From positions 4,589,306-4,653,305 of the forward strand of contig CM043954.1 of assembly GCA_014529385.2 (NCBI GenBank): 64,000 bases of DNA, given 5' to 3'. The notes beneath the pieces were generated by a model, which was given only the letters and a program-made list of their open reading frames with translations, was not told the DNA's origin and searched no databases. Made by a program: the position numbers and the translations under genes. Source of the DNA: Adiantum capillus-veneris (taxonomy: Eukaryota > Streptophyta > Polypodiopsida > Polypodiales > Pteridaceae). Below, one piece after another: positions 30,947 through 43,191 of this stretch; the stretch's first letter is position 1, and every line of letters begins with the position of its first letter.

Positions 30947-33769
30947 CGAAGAGACCTAAACTAGGGAAAAACACGAGCGTCTCGTGAAGTTATCCATTAA
31001 CTTCCTCTAGGTTTCACCTAGAGTGAAACTTTCTTTTAGAAACCGCATAGCTTAAGATTGTCGTCTTTTGCTGTGTAGAGGTAGCTTGGAAGTAATCGTA
31101 CCTGCTGAGTGACTTTAGGATTGTAGGATTGTAGATTTACATTAGGATTTTGAGAATGATTGATAGACGAGACAAGTCTTAAGATCAATGCTCAGCAAAC
31201 CATAAAAAACAAGAAAACGAGTGTTTGTGGACACTTTCCACAACCCCATTGCATGAGAACCTAGAAGTAAGGTAAGTAGGATCCGAGGTGGATTTTAGAA
31301 CATTGCTCTCTCCAAAAGAATCATTGTGAGTTGTTTATGTGAAGTTGCAGAGTTTCAGGTCTACGGCTAGAAATAGCACGAAAAGATTCCAAAGCACTCG
31401 ATCCAACTGGAGAGTGAGCCTAAAAATTGTATGAACCAGTGGGTAAGCTCAAGGACACTTTGAGGTAAAAATTTCAAGAGTTGGCCAAAACTCAGATTAT
31501 TTACTTTTTCTTGACATTTTAGGCCAAATTAAGTTTTGACTTGATTCATAGGCTCAAAATAGATCATGAAAAGACTGTGTAGTAAAAAAGTTCAAGAAAG
31601 TGTCAGTTTTGGGTCAAAAGTTAATAATCGTGATTATTAACTTTTCAACTCAGATTTGACCAAGGTTCATACCATTGACTTATTGCATGTGTACAAACAA
31701 CTTGTGTAAAGGCACAAAAGATTTGGATCACCAAACTGGCAAAAAACTGGGTAAAAACTAAAGTGTGTATTGACTTTTTGAAACTTGTATGTAAATTGGA
31801 AAAAAATTTGTCCAAACTTGTTGAAATTTGATTCATAGGCTTATATTGATGTGATAAACTTGTGTACATGCTCACTTGACCAAAAAGATGCAAAAATTTG
31901 TCAAATGTAAATAATCGTGATTATTTACATTTGTCTCATTTTTCAACTTTTTTGACCAAGTTGGCATACCACTAGCTTTCCATGCTGTAATAAGCCCACA
32001 AACCAAAATTTGGATCATTGGATTGAAAATTGTGACCAAATTTGCAAAGTCAGTCTGCGGACAAAAAACTGATGATCATTTGATAAAAAATAGTCCAAAC
32101 TTGATGAAACTTGGTTAGAGACCTTAAGTTGAGGTGCTTAACAGATTTGTATCAAGATTGGGACAAAAACTTGCAAAAATTTAGCTGGAGTAAATAATCG
32201 CTATTATTTACATCTGCTCCAAAAATTGACAATCTTGCATATTTGGGCATACCACAAGGTCAAGCATAGCAAGTAGACCTCACAAATAAATTTTGGTGAA
32301 ATTTGGATCACAAAAGTGAGACTTAGTCCAGATTTTTGAAATCAGAGTCTGCGGATACGAAACAGTTGATAAACTTAATGAATCTTGTCCAAATTAAGTT
32401 TTAACTTGACTCAGAGGCTCAAAATAGATAATAAAAAGACTGTCCAACCACTGAAAAAGTTGAAAAAACTTTTACAATAATCATGATTATTTACTTTTGG
32501 CTCAAAACTGATCAAGGTGGATACTAGAGACTCTATGCATGATTACAAACATCTTTTGTGAAGGCTCAAAGAGTTTGGATCACAAAACAGACTAAAAAAT
32601 TGGTAAAAACTGAAATCTGTACTGATTGTCAAGAAATTGAGTTTGACTTGATGAATCTTGTTCGAATTAAGTTTTAACTTAACTCAAAGGTTCAAAATAG
32701 GTCATAAAAAGATTGTCCACTGAAAAAGTTGAAAAAAGTTTTCATTTTAGATCAAAAGTAAATAATCGTGATTATTTACTTTTAGCTCAAAACTCATCAA
32801 GGTTGATACCAGAGACTCTATGCATGATTATAAACATCTTTTGTGAAGGCTCATGAAGTTTGGATCACAAAACAAACCAAAACCTTAATAAAAACTGAAA
32901 TCTGTAGTAAATAATCACGATTATTTACTTTTGAGGAAAAAAAATTCCTGTAGTAGTAAATAATCATGATTATTTACATTTGCTTCAGAAGTGAGAAATT
33001 TTGCACAACTGAATATACCATAGAGTCAAGCACATTAAGTAGACTCCACAAATCAAATTTGGTGAAATCTGGATTACAAAATTGAGACTTAAGCCAGATT
33101 CTTGGAATTAGAGTCTGCGAACACTAAACAATTTTGATAACTTGGACAAATCTTGATCAAACTCAACCAAACTTGTCTAGAAACCACAACAAGGTAATTG
33201 CTTGGAAAAACAAGCCTAAAAAGTGTAGAAACTGAGAAAAGTAAATAATCAGGATTCTTTACTTTTGACCCCCAGAAAGAAGATTTTGGACTTTTAAGCT
33301 TGTACAATGCTAGAACAACATAATACAAGGCCACTGGTCAATTTTGGGTTCCATCGGATCCAAATTGGTACCTGTTAACTCAATTTCAAGTTGCAGATTA
33401 GTCCTTTAGCTCCTTGAAAGGATAGAATTTGGAAATCTCATTTGTTGACTCACTTAGTTCAGATTGAAGAACCAGGTTGCAGGCAAAGAATTGGGAGCTT
33501 GACAAGAGCTGAATTCAAATCAAGTGGAAAAAACGGATAACAATCTAATCTGCTGGTTAGGTTATTCAAGGCCTAGATTTTCATTATTTCAAAGGCTGCA
33601 ATCAATTCTGGCACTTTCAAGCTAGAGTTAATCAACTCTTGTGAGTCTAAGAGCAATCAACTGCCAAAAGTACTTTGGTAAAAGCAGTCTAATCAAATCC
33701 GAGTAGAATTTTTTTTTGCTAATCAATACCAAAATCTGCTAGGAGATAATTTTTACAGAACCAATCGAC
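30947..33769 (+). other. Untranslated leader of B1 with recurrent palindrome
   Basis: About 2.8 kb without ORFs of note. It contains at least eight copies, exact or near-exact, of a palindrome with half-sites GTAAATAATC and GATTATTTAC: 31,621, 31,907, 32,190, 32,475, 32,758, 32,907, 32,956 and 33,241. Text around them is also semi-repeated (TTTGGATCACAAAAC, TTGATGAAACTTG), so the leader grew by segmental duplication. Confidence 0.8.
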
Positions 33770-36700
33770 ATGGACTCATCTCGAGTTGAGAGTTCAAGTG
33801 CAGCAAAGCAAGCTAGTAGCAGTGGTAACACAGGTACAAGTGCAATATAGCAGATTTTACAGCTTTATGGCTACAATGGAGATAAAGTCTTATATGCAGA
33901 TTCAGAAGGCTATAGATATCTAATGAGCAGCAAAAGCAGCGCAGGAGCCAAGATCCTATTGATCAGAGTAAAGCCAAATTTAGAGAACTCCCAGATGTTC
34001 ACAGACTTCAGAGGAGCCAGGTATTGCAAGCTCAAAGATGAAGTGCAGATAGAGGTGCAAAAAATCAACCCAAGTGGTTATCTAGAAATCTGTACAAGCC
34101 TGCAAAGCATACATTTGGTGCATATGCAATCAGGTTCATTGTACATGGATTATAGTGGTCAGATCTATAGTCGAGAACCGGAATTGTAAGATCCAACAGA
34201 TCAACCAATAGAAGCAAGTCTAAGTGGAGAACCAAGCCAAAGATGGTACCAAGGTCAAGATGGAGCAGTCTATAGCTTGATGCTTAGTGTTTTAAAAGAA
34301 AATGCCGACAACTTGGCAAGCATAGAAGTAGAAACTTCTCAGGTAGAGCTTGACACGACAGAGCCAATTGAAATACCACCAGTCATGGTGTATTGCTCAA
34401 ATTGTGGACGAAAAGGTGGATATTTTTCTCAAGATTGTCCAAGAAACCCAGACAACAGGGACACAACAATTGCCAAGCAAGGTACAAAGAAAATTGGAAA
34501 TGTGAATCTCGATGTAAGTGCATTTAACTCGTCACATTTAATGCAATCAGATGATTTTGCATTACCATTAGAAGCACCAGTAAAAGCACTGCAAATTCAA
34601 AATCTGCATAAAGATGCACATGCACCTGAAAAGCTTAAAATTGATTCCTTGAACAACAAATTCCTACATGAATTTGGTAAAGGTGTCTAGATATCATCGA
34701 AGGTTGAAAAGAATGTTAGGTTTGAAAATGATTTTGCATCCACTGTCACAAGTATGCAATCATTTACGAGTCTAAGGGACACATCAAACAAAATGATGTT
34801 AGCTTTGTATGGTACACATAATTCATATGCACACTATGCAAACCAAAAAGAAAAGCTGTACAAAAAAGATCAACCCGTATTTGAACGACCCACATACCAG
34901 CTCATAGAAGTACGTCCAATGATAGATCAAAAAGGATGGTTAATTTCAGAGGAAAGAATCTATTATAGCCCATCCTCTCTAGAGTGAAAGGATATTACCC
35001 GAGTGAATCCAGAAATCCATTCAAAGACAAACTCTTCTCCATTGGAAATCAAGCTTTGATGTTGTGACCAAACGAGCATACACTTTGACCAAAACAATCA
35101 TAGATATAGACGAGAGTCTAGCATCTATGATGCCTTGTATCCTGAAACCACAGAAGCTCATATCATAGGAGACCCATGGGATAGACAGTATCAGGACAGA
35201 GATACTGCTATCTACAACGTGACTTGGGGAATAATTTTTCATGTTTCACGAAGATACATAGGAAACTATGCGGAAGGTTTACAGATGCCAAACATCAACA
35301 ATGCTACCCAAAGTGTGCCTTCATAGTCTCAAAAGGTGAGACTAAACCAGAGCCAAACAATTTTAAATCATCATAATGGAGAATGCTATATTGATCACCC
35401 TAGGAAGGGGGGAGCTACAAATTCATCAAGCTCAGCTCTAGTACCAGAAAATGCTACACCAGTTAGAAGCCCAAGAACTTCTAGCCAACAGACCCCTTCA
35501 AAGCAAAAACCATTGGAAGATCATACGGTTGTTGGAAGTTTTCCATTGACCCAGAAACCATCAAATTCTGTAGAAAATTTCTTCTATGAAGGGGTGTTGA
35601 TCTCCATGAGTCAAAGTTAAAAGCCAAAAAATCCCATAGTGTTCAAGCAATTACGTGAGACCAAGCTCGCATATGCATATCCAGATGCAAATGGAAATGA
35701 TTCTCAGCAGGTTCATGACCTTGTACAAGCCCCTACGGATTCCAAACTTGAAGTCAAGGACTATCTAAAGATGATGCTAAGCCTCAAGCTGACTAAACAG
35801 GTGACAAAAATGTCAAAGTCAATGAGAGCTAAAGTCCAAAAGGCTACACAAAGGTCACCACCAAAATTCTCTCCGAAGAGACAAATTTTGCCAAAAAGTA
35901 CAATCGATCTTCTAAGATCAAAAGTTACTCAAACGTAGGCACACAATGCTCAACAATTGCAAGAAAAAGGTGCGGTATTACAACAAAACGAGCCAGCATC
36001 AACGGAAGCAGGTGATCAAGACAAAGCCACTGTAGAAAAAGTTCAACCCATAGACATCGCCACCACAAAATCACTCTATACAGAAAGAAATACTGAGAAG
36101 ATCAAGTGCAACATCACCAGTGAGAACGAAGAAACGCTGTCAAGCGAAGCAAAGATAAATTTTCAGCTAGACAAGAATCTCATGTCCTTTCGCACTTGGA
36201 AAAAATGTGGCCAACCACAACTGGAAGATGCTCCTGAATTTGTGAGCATATCTGGGGACAAACAAACAGAATGCTGGGGAATCATCTCCATCACCATTGA
36301 AGTAAGTTCACAAATCATCATAGCTCAATTCCATGTGATCACAGCAAACGATATGCCATACGCCATCATAATGAGAATGTCAATGGCCCAGATGATGTTA
36401 GAGATACAGAATTCAATGAAGATGAAGTCTTTAGAGGCAACAAAGAATGAAGACCAAGATTGGTCACCTGAGGATGACAATACAAAGTCCTCAAGCACAG
36501 TTAAAATGGAGACTGATGCCAAAGCAAAGCTTATTGAAGATGATTCATCTCCATCGTTTAGAACTTCAAAAGAGCTTAAAGAAAATCAGGCAATAGCAAG
36601 CGCAGATCAAACAGAACAAAAAGCAACCATGATAGCTATTGAGAAAAGAATTCCACGAGAGCCAGAAGTTAAGAATAATCAGGTTGCAAACAACCACGAA

Positions 36701-37312
36701 GAAATAGGCAATCCAAAGATCAATCAGACAGTGCCAGTCGAATCAGATGATGCAAGCCAGACTGGAACACAAAGTCTCAAGCTACTCTGCATAGAGACAC
36801 AATTAGATCAAGATGAGACCATGGAAAAAGCAAAACGAATACAAAGATCTTCAATAGAACCAACAATGAGAATAGCTATAGTTCTCAGCAGTACAAAAGG
36901 AGCAAGTGGCAGATGCAATGCTCAACTGGATAAAGAAGAAAAATACAATATGGTTGCAGAGAACATCCAAAGGATCCTCCAGATCACTCCATTCAAACAT
37001 GATAGCAAAACAATGCGAGGTTTCCATACAAGTAAAAAAGAAATGGTTGCTACCCTTAGCATCCAAAATCATGAAGAGCAGGTGAAGTGTCACGTGAAGC
37101 CTTCAAAGGAAATGCTTGCAGATGTCATCCTTGGACATCAGCGGTTAGACCAACACAAGGCCTACAAAGAAGATAAAATGCTAATACTCTCTTCTCCAAA
37201 AACAATTACAGGTACCGTTAGTGCTAGATTCGGAGTTGCAAGAATCACTAGAATCAAAGACCAATCCCTAGAACCAACAATTGTTGCTGGCTACCTCTTC
37301 TCTAAGAGGTAG
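33770..37312 (+). pseudogene. Gag-like polyprotein frame of B1
   Basis: One reading frame runs about 3.5 kb from ATG 33,770 (MDSSRVESSSAAKQ) to TAG 37,312, broken only by nonsense codons (for example 33,848, 34,187, 34,688, 34,985, 35,324, 35,618 and 35,936). The N-terminal domain (LYGYNGDKVLYADSEGYRY...) is not a typical gag and is unrecognised. A zinc-knuckle-like CSNCGRKGGYFSQDC at 34,394-34,438 has Gly in place of His. Near 36,170-36,400 a segment with ISITIEVSSQIIIAQFHVI and NDMPYAIIMRMSMAQM looks like a retropepsin remnant without the catalytic Asp. A second one (LADVILGHQRLDQHKA) lies near 37,110. No pol follows. Confidence 0.6.
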
Positions 37313-37382
37313 CCAAAAACAATTACAAGTACCGTTAATGCTAGATTCAGAGTTGCAAGAGTCACTAGAATCAAAGACCAAT
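37197..37382 (+). repeat. ~70-bp direct repeat
   Basis: CCAAAAACAATTACAGGTACC and the following 50 bases at 37,197-37,266 recur at 37,312-37,382 with a few substitutions, overlapping the end of the polyprotein frame. Confidence 0.8.
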
Positions 37383-37436
37383 CATGCCGACAAAGGTAAA
37401 GCTAAAGTGGAACTTCCACCGACTAGCAAATAAGGT

Positions 37437-38219
37437 GTGAAATCATATGCCTCTACATCAAAGAGCCCTCATGGATCATCTTCTTTAAGCAAGTTAGGCT
37501 TTCAAAACTTCAAGTCAATTGCTGACCCAACTGAACCCTCTAAGGAGACACCCAGAAAAGAAAAGATATATCAGCCAAAGTACTCAAGAAAGCAAAGGAA
37601 AGTCAAGCAAATGTTTGTTCCGAGAAGTTTAGTTAAATTCAATGATCTAGTTTGGGTTAAAGTCAGGAAATCAACACATAAATACAAAGACATGGGATGG
37701 ATAGCATCACTATGGAGCTTAAAAGAACAGGAGTACTATGGAGGTAACAGACAGATATGGGTGCCAAAACCGCAGGTTAAGACATATGAAGTAACTTCAA
37801 GTCCCTCCCAAGAAAGAAGGCCCACAAGGTATAAACCTCGGCAATATCATAGGATACCTAAGCAAAAGGTATACAACAGAACAACATCTAAAAATGCTAA
37901 AGTCAAACACAACTCTCAAGAGGATATAGAACAGAGACGGATCTCAAAGAATCTTCCTCTTGGACAAGGATTCTATACAAGGTATACAAAGATTTGGCTA
38001 CCAGTCAACCACAAGCCAACTGCAACTACACCAGACCTACATGAAGATCTCAAGAGCTCAACAGGACCTAAAGCTAAGCAAAGTCAACAATGGAGATATA
38101 AATGGCATAAAGAGATTTGTATTCCTAAGTCTTCCAATGCTCCTAGTCAAAATCCAAATGCCGACATTGAACAAAGTCCTACAACAACATCAAAGAATCC
38201 TATCAATAGGCCCAATTAG
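37437..38219 (+). pseudogene. Basic ORF with repeated I-W-V-P motif (B1)
   Basis: A 260-codon open frame following the polyprotein in a different frame. It is Lys/Gln/Ser-rich, strongly basic and low in hydrophobic residues. Short motifs recur: QMFVPRSL, RQIWVPKPQ, TKIWLPVNH and KEICIPKSS, each spaced 50-100 residues apart and preceded by Tyr/Arg/Gln-rich stretches. The sister copy B3 has the same motif (KQIWVSKAQ, IQIWVPNII) downstream of its integrase. I recognise no family. It may be an accessory ORF of this retrotransposon family or the distal part of a polyprotein. Confidence 0.5.
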
Positions 38220-39058
38220 AGAATCAAACGGATAATGGAGTCTTCACAATCAAAGAAGGACAACCCAACCAACAAGAATGCAGATTAAAAGATGATAAAA
38301 CAGGTATGGAAAAATAAATCTTCAATGCCAACTTGGTCCTTCACTAATCCTCCTTTTAAGGATTCAAGCTTACTTTTACCTGAAGAAATGTTTGTAGTAA
38401 GCACAAGAATGTGAAAAGTCAAGTCGCCAGGGTGCAAAAAACACTCTTTGGCATAGTCAAAGTCGTGCTGCTGAGCCATAAAATGAGCAAAGCGTTAGAC
38501 CCAAAGCTTCAAGTCATATTAAACTCTGTGCTAAGAGTCATAGTTATTAGGCTTACGCTCAAGCTGGAAGAGTTGAGCATATTCAAGTCATGTTGCTCAT
38601 GTTGGATGAGGTGAGCATAAGAGTCAAAGTCTATTAACTTACAATTGGTGGAATGTCGTAGAGTCCAACACTCGCGCATAGTGCACAGTAAGATGAGAGC
38701 ACATATCCTCATCAACAAAAACCATTCTTAAAGGGGTGCCATCTTGCAAAGCCATGTCATATGCTTTTATAGCTACACCATCTTTATGAAGAACCCTCAA
38801 AATCTTTCTTGCACATCATATTGCTTTCCATGCATTTTTGTGTTGCATAAATAGGATGTCCCATTATTGGACATATGCGTTAGACACTCTTTTTTTCTTC
38901 CACCTATGCACCTTGAGTGGACTACAATAGGATAACCAATGTTCCATCATGCTACCCTTTCATAATTGATGTCTTTTTTAATTTCGTATCTATCAGCAAA
39001 TAATCCCTTGAGTACTTTATTAATATTTCCCATGCTAATAAGTACTCCAATAATGCGC
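38220..39058 (+). other. Remaining B1 interior or captured sequence
   Basis: There is no retroelement domain. On the minus strand about 38,800-38,640 there is an open stretch (HKDGVAIKAYDMALQDGTPL ... VLDSTTFHQ) ending at a GTAAGT-like donor. It could be a captured exon but is not recognised. Confidence 0.3.
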
Positions 39059-40199
39059 TATCAGGACTTTTTGGAGCAAGGGATTGTGCATATGTACATA
39101 CATATGCATGGTTCATCCGATAAAGGATTGCCCATTTTCTAGAGCCAGGTGGTTACGTGGGGCCTACATGTGTACAAGTAGGACATCGTCTACATAGTGC
39201 ATCGATTTTCATCGTTACCAGTATCAGTGTGTTTTTTCTATAATAATGAGGAGTTGGTAGTGTGTAAAACTTATCGAGGAAGCTATCCATAGGCCGTCCA
39301 CATGAGGTAAGCAGGTGCGTTAGATGGCATCTAGTGGCGTCAGGAGGCCGAACATGGTCAATATTTGCACGTAAATAAGTACAGACACAACGTGGGCGTT
39401 TTCTTGTGATAATTATGTAGAAAGATCATCATGAGGACCATCTTTTGGGTCCACTTCACGTGGTGGAGGGATGCATTATTGAAAAAGATGAGTGCCAGGT
39501 GTGCCGATGGATGCAGCAGGGTGACAACTATACACTGCGAGGCCACTTTTTGGCCTGTTCGGGATCCGTTTGAGGTCAACTAAAAGGCCAAGGGAGCCCA
39601 AGTAATAAAGCTAAGTGTGGGAAATGAAAAAAATGAGAGAAGACTATAAAAAACATGGAGAGAAGAGGAAGAACAGCCGTAACTGTGTTTTTGCTCATTT
39701 TGGAGCCTGTTTTGGCCGTAAACTGCTCATCTGAGGTCGGATTGCAGCACTTTGACATTGTAGACTGGGGTTTTGGGCCGTTCTGGACACGATGGCACTG
39801 TCCATTTTGCCAAATTTCTCATTGGTTTTTTTGCTATTTTGGCTGTGTAAGTTTCTCCTATGAGCCAAGCTTCTGCTCCAGTTTGTGATTGTATCTGGCA
39901 TATTTTACCCATACTGTGTGAGTTATTTTCCCCATTGGTGTTGGCCCAAGATCAATCGTGTATAAACATCAGAAGTTCTCCTCTTTTGAGCTGAGTGTTT
40001 TGGGTGTGTGTGTGTGTGTGTGTGTGTCTGTGTGGAGTGGGCAAGTGGATAGTCTCTCTCCTCTCACTCCATCGGTGTGTTCCCTGTCTTGGCCAGGTGG
40101 ATTGTGTAAGCCGAGTGGTGCCCCATAGTGTGTGTATCATTCCAAGATTGTGTGTCGGGTCATTATAGAGGCGTTCTGTGTGTTTCCATCCTGCTCACA
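39059..40199 (+). repeat. 5' LTR of E2, 1141 bp
   Basis: It begins TATCAGGAC (TG of the other copy mutated to TA) and ends CTGCTCACA. It contains a (TG)n stretch near 40,005. It differs from the 3' LTR by scattered substitutions, indicating an insertion that is not very recent. Confidence 0.88.
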
Positions 40200-40205
40200 T
40201 TCTTT

Positions 40206-40217
40206 TGGCGCCCCCAC
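40206..40217 (+). promoter_or_regulatory. Primer binding site of E2
   Basis: TGGCGCCCCCAC, six bases after the 5' LTR end. TGGCGCC is the usual start for Asp- or Lys-type primer sites; the rest does not decide between them. Confidence 0.6.
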
Positions 40218-41248
40218 TAAGTATCTTCTTCGAGTACCTTCTGCTTCGAGCTTCGAGCTTCAAGATTCGGGATTACAGGTTGCAGATTACAATTTACAGA
40301 TTACAGGGACAAATACAGGTATAGTTATTCACACAGATACAGGTAGCTGGATTAGAGTGATACACTGATAGTGAAGTCACTTGCAGTTGTCGTGGGTATG
40401 CATCATTTGGTGCCTGCTTGAATGCATTGTCTGTTGGTATTGTATGTTACTTGTGGAAACTACCATTGTATGCCTTTGTGGAGCCATACTTGGTTTTATT
40501 TGGCAGTCCCAGCCATTTCTGAGACTTGGTCTAGAAGATAGTCATTTCTGAGACTTGACTATACGCGATTTGCATTAGCCTTCGTGAGAGGGTCGATAGC
40601 ATGAGGTTTTATTGAGCTGGGGGATTCTCAAATGTGGAGATCCTTTCGGTGATACAGGTAGCTGGAGCACCCTTTCGTGACCTCACCATAGGCTATGTAC
40701 TAGTGATTCCTAATTGATGCTCGGGTTCTATTGTTGGCAGTTTATGCATACATATACAATTTATATTTTGGGTTCCTACTGCTCTACTTCTGGGGAAACT
40801 CTGTCAAAATTTTTCCAAGTTATGATGGCTGGTTTTTTTAAGCCATTTATGCTGTTATACTGCTGAAATTCTGGCAAAATCAGAGGATAAGTCAGGTGTG
40901 CTTTCTTGGGAGCTGCATGGTTGACTTTAATGGATGATCAAAATGGCCCTCAATTCACTCCTTTTCGTTTAACTCAAAGAATCCAGATAAGTTCATATGT
41001 CCAGGAAGATTTTTTTCCAGAAGCGCATACTCTTTATGTTCGGGCCAAGAAGATTAAGAGAGATACTGGAATACCCTTTGCCTATTGTAATTCCGATGAT
41101 CAACTATGAAAACTCATTTGATATGCATGTGTTTGTCCTCATCTAAAGACAAGCTCCATTGAAGTTTCTAGGGATTGAGTCAGTCAAAAGTTTTGGGTTC
41201 CTGCACGTGTGTTTGAAGGGGTTCTCATAGCATTGAACTTGGGTAGCC
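40218..41248 (+). other. Leader of E2
   Basis: About 1 kb of untranslated sequence between PBS and gag. It includes a run of TACAG/TTACAG-like short repeats near 40,270-40,350. No ORF of note. Confidence 0.7.
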
Positions 41249-42210
41249 ATGGCTTTCTCTTATCCGGAGTTTCATGGAAGAAGTGATGAAGATACGGGAG
41301 ACTTTTTGGAAAAGATGGAGGTTGTCTGGATTAGAAACCAGATCCATGATCTGGCATAGATGTTACGTCTTCTCCAGATTTGTTTGAAGAGTAATGCACG
41401 AGTTTGGTCCAAAGCATTTGAAGAGGAGTTGCGTACAGTTGATCTACCTGTAAGATTGAGTTGGGACAATCTAAGGCATGGATTGGAAGTGGAGTTTGTG
41501 AAGACAGAAGATCCTGACAAAGTGTGGCAAGAAGTACAAGGTTTGGTGCAGAAGGAAGGTGAGCCAGTAGATGCGTACATACGTAAGTTCTCATTGGCAT
41601 GGGAGCAAATGTGCAAGCCCTTAGCACCACATGTACCCCCACCTGATATGATGAAGAAGGACAGATTCTTGACTAGTCTTTGGGGAGAATATACATTGGA
41701 GAGTGGAGCTAAAGAAGCCTAAGAACATATGAAGATGCATTGGAGGTGGCAAAGAACAAAGAGTGGAAGCTGAGGAAAATGAGCCAGTTAGGGGTGGAGT
41801 CTTTGCCCATGAGGTCTAAATTTCAGCCTATGGATTCTTTGCAAGGTCGCATGCTAGGGGTTCATCATGAACCAGTGGTTCTTATTACTCCTCAGGTTAT
41901 GCCATCAGTAGTCACTACAACAGTGCAAGATGATGGGCTAAGGCAAAACATGAGGCAAGTGGTAGATTTAATGAAGAATCTCAGCCTAGACATGCTAGGT
42001 CAAGGGGAAAATAATGGAGGTCGAGGGAGGTTTGCAAATCAGCCCCAGGAGGTGAAGAAAGACCCAAGAATGGTGCTGGAAAAAGCAATGGTAGGTTCTG
42101 GAGGCAGACACCCACATGTTATAATTGTGGAGAGTGGGTCACATCAGCCCGCAATGTGATAAGCCACCAAGGATGGATGGAGACATGTATCCATTGCCAA
42201 GACAGGTGCT
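41249..42210 (+). pseudogene. E2 gag
   Basis: Nucleocapsid precursor beginning MAFSYPEFHGRSDEDTGDFLEKME at ATG 41,249. The retrotransposon gag core follows after a TAG at 41,357: ARVWSKAFEEEL, LSWDNLRHGLEVEF and GEPVDAYIRKFSLAWEQM. The frame ends at 41,720 and continues shifted from about 41,740. A CCHC knuckle (CYNCGEW then GHISPQC) at about 42,117-42,160 is split by a one-base deletion, so both halves are visible in different frames. Dead by several mutations. Confidence 0.8.
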
Positions 42211-42499
42211 AACTAGGTCAAATGATTATGGCATCGAAATCAAGGGAGAAGAAGGAACTAGTGGATTGACCCAGGAGGAAAAGGGAAAGAAAAAATTGAT
42301 AATTGTAGTCACCTTGGAGAAGGCATCAAAGCTAGAGGATACATTAGTGATGCCTATTGGGAAGAGGACCACAAAGTAAAATGAAGGAAGAAGTGCCCCA
42401 TGTCCTAGTAAGAAGAAGGGAAAGAACCATGAAGGCGAGGATGTCAAGGCCAAGAGGAAAAGAAGAGCTCGTCGCAAGTTTCATGTTTCAGATTTTCGA

Positions 42500-42515
42500 C
42501 TAGGGGATGGGCAAT
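42500..42515 (+). promoter_or_regulatory. Internal copy of the E2 polypurine tract
   Basis: CTAGGGGATGGGCAA at 42,500 is identical to the tract next to the 3' LTR at about 46,610. An internal copy could act as a central plus-strand primer, as in some retroviruses, or be a coding coincidence (both read LGDGQ). Confidence 0.4.
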
Positions 42516-42616
42516 TAAGCTATGACTTGAAGGAGGATCTGACAAGCAGGAAGGCAGATGTTACTTTTGGGCAGCTTATAGAGATGGTGCCTAAGCTAAA
42601 GTGACAGTGGAAGAGG

Positions 42617-43078
42617 ATGGTTAATCCAATGGAGAAAGAGCCAGAGAGAGGTTCAGGGAAGGTATTGGCGATGGATGAGCTACTAGACATTTGTCCAAAA
42701 GTAGATGTGTGGCACAAAAGAAAAAATCTGGGACAAGGTTATGTTGATGGCGGAGCCCAAATATGTGTCAGAACACACTCATGCGTTGAGAAGATGGGTC
42801 TTACAGTGATTGGGGTGTCAGGCTTCCGGATCAGATTGGCAAACCATCAAAAAGTAAAACGTTTGGGTATTGTAAAGAGCTTAGAAGTGGAGGCGTATGA
42901 TGCAAAGGCAGTGGTTGATTTTCATGTGATGCTAGCGGGGTTGGGAGCATATCCTATTATACTGGGCAGACCATGGTTACGTGCAGTAGGAGCTGTTCAA
43001 GATTGGCAACGTGGTACGATTAGCCTCTATGGAAAGACAGGTGCCAAGAAGTTATATAATATGGACACAAGGAAATGA
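42617..43078 (+). pseudogene. E2 aspartic protease
   Basis: A 153-codon frame with YVDGGAQICVRTHSCVEKMGL, in which D-G-G-A stands at the catalytic D-[ST]-G-A position, and AYPIILGRPWLRAVGAVQDW, the conserved I-L-G-R-x-W-L loop. It would process gag-pol in the particle. An acidic Asp/Glu/Ser-rich linker (to about 43,180) joins it to RT. This domain has no internal stop. Confidence 0.8.
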
Positions 43079-43191
43079 TTGGAGGAGCTTTATGAAGATG
43101 AGGACGAGTCTAGTGATGAAGACTCTTCCACACTGATGAGGATAGTGATAGTACTACCAGCAGTGATGAGGATGTTGATGTTGCATTTCTT

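Noticed and set aside
40132-40368. ORF at the 5' LTR/leader border of E2
   Set aside because: It spans LTR end and PBS; no protein family and no counterpart in the 3' LTR context.
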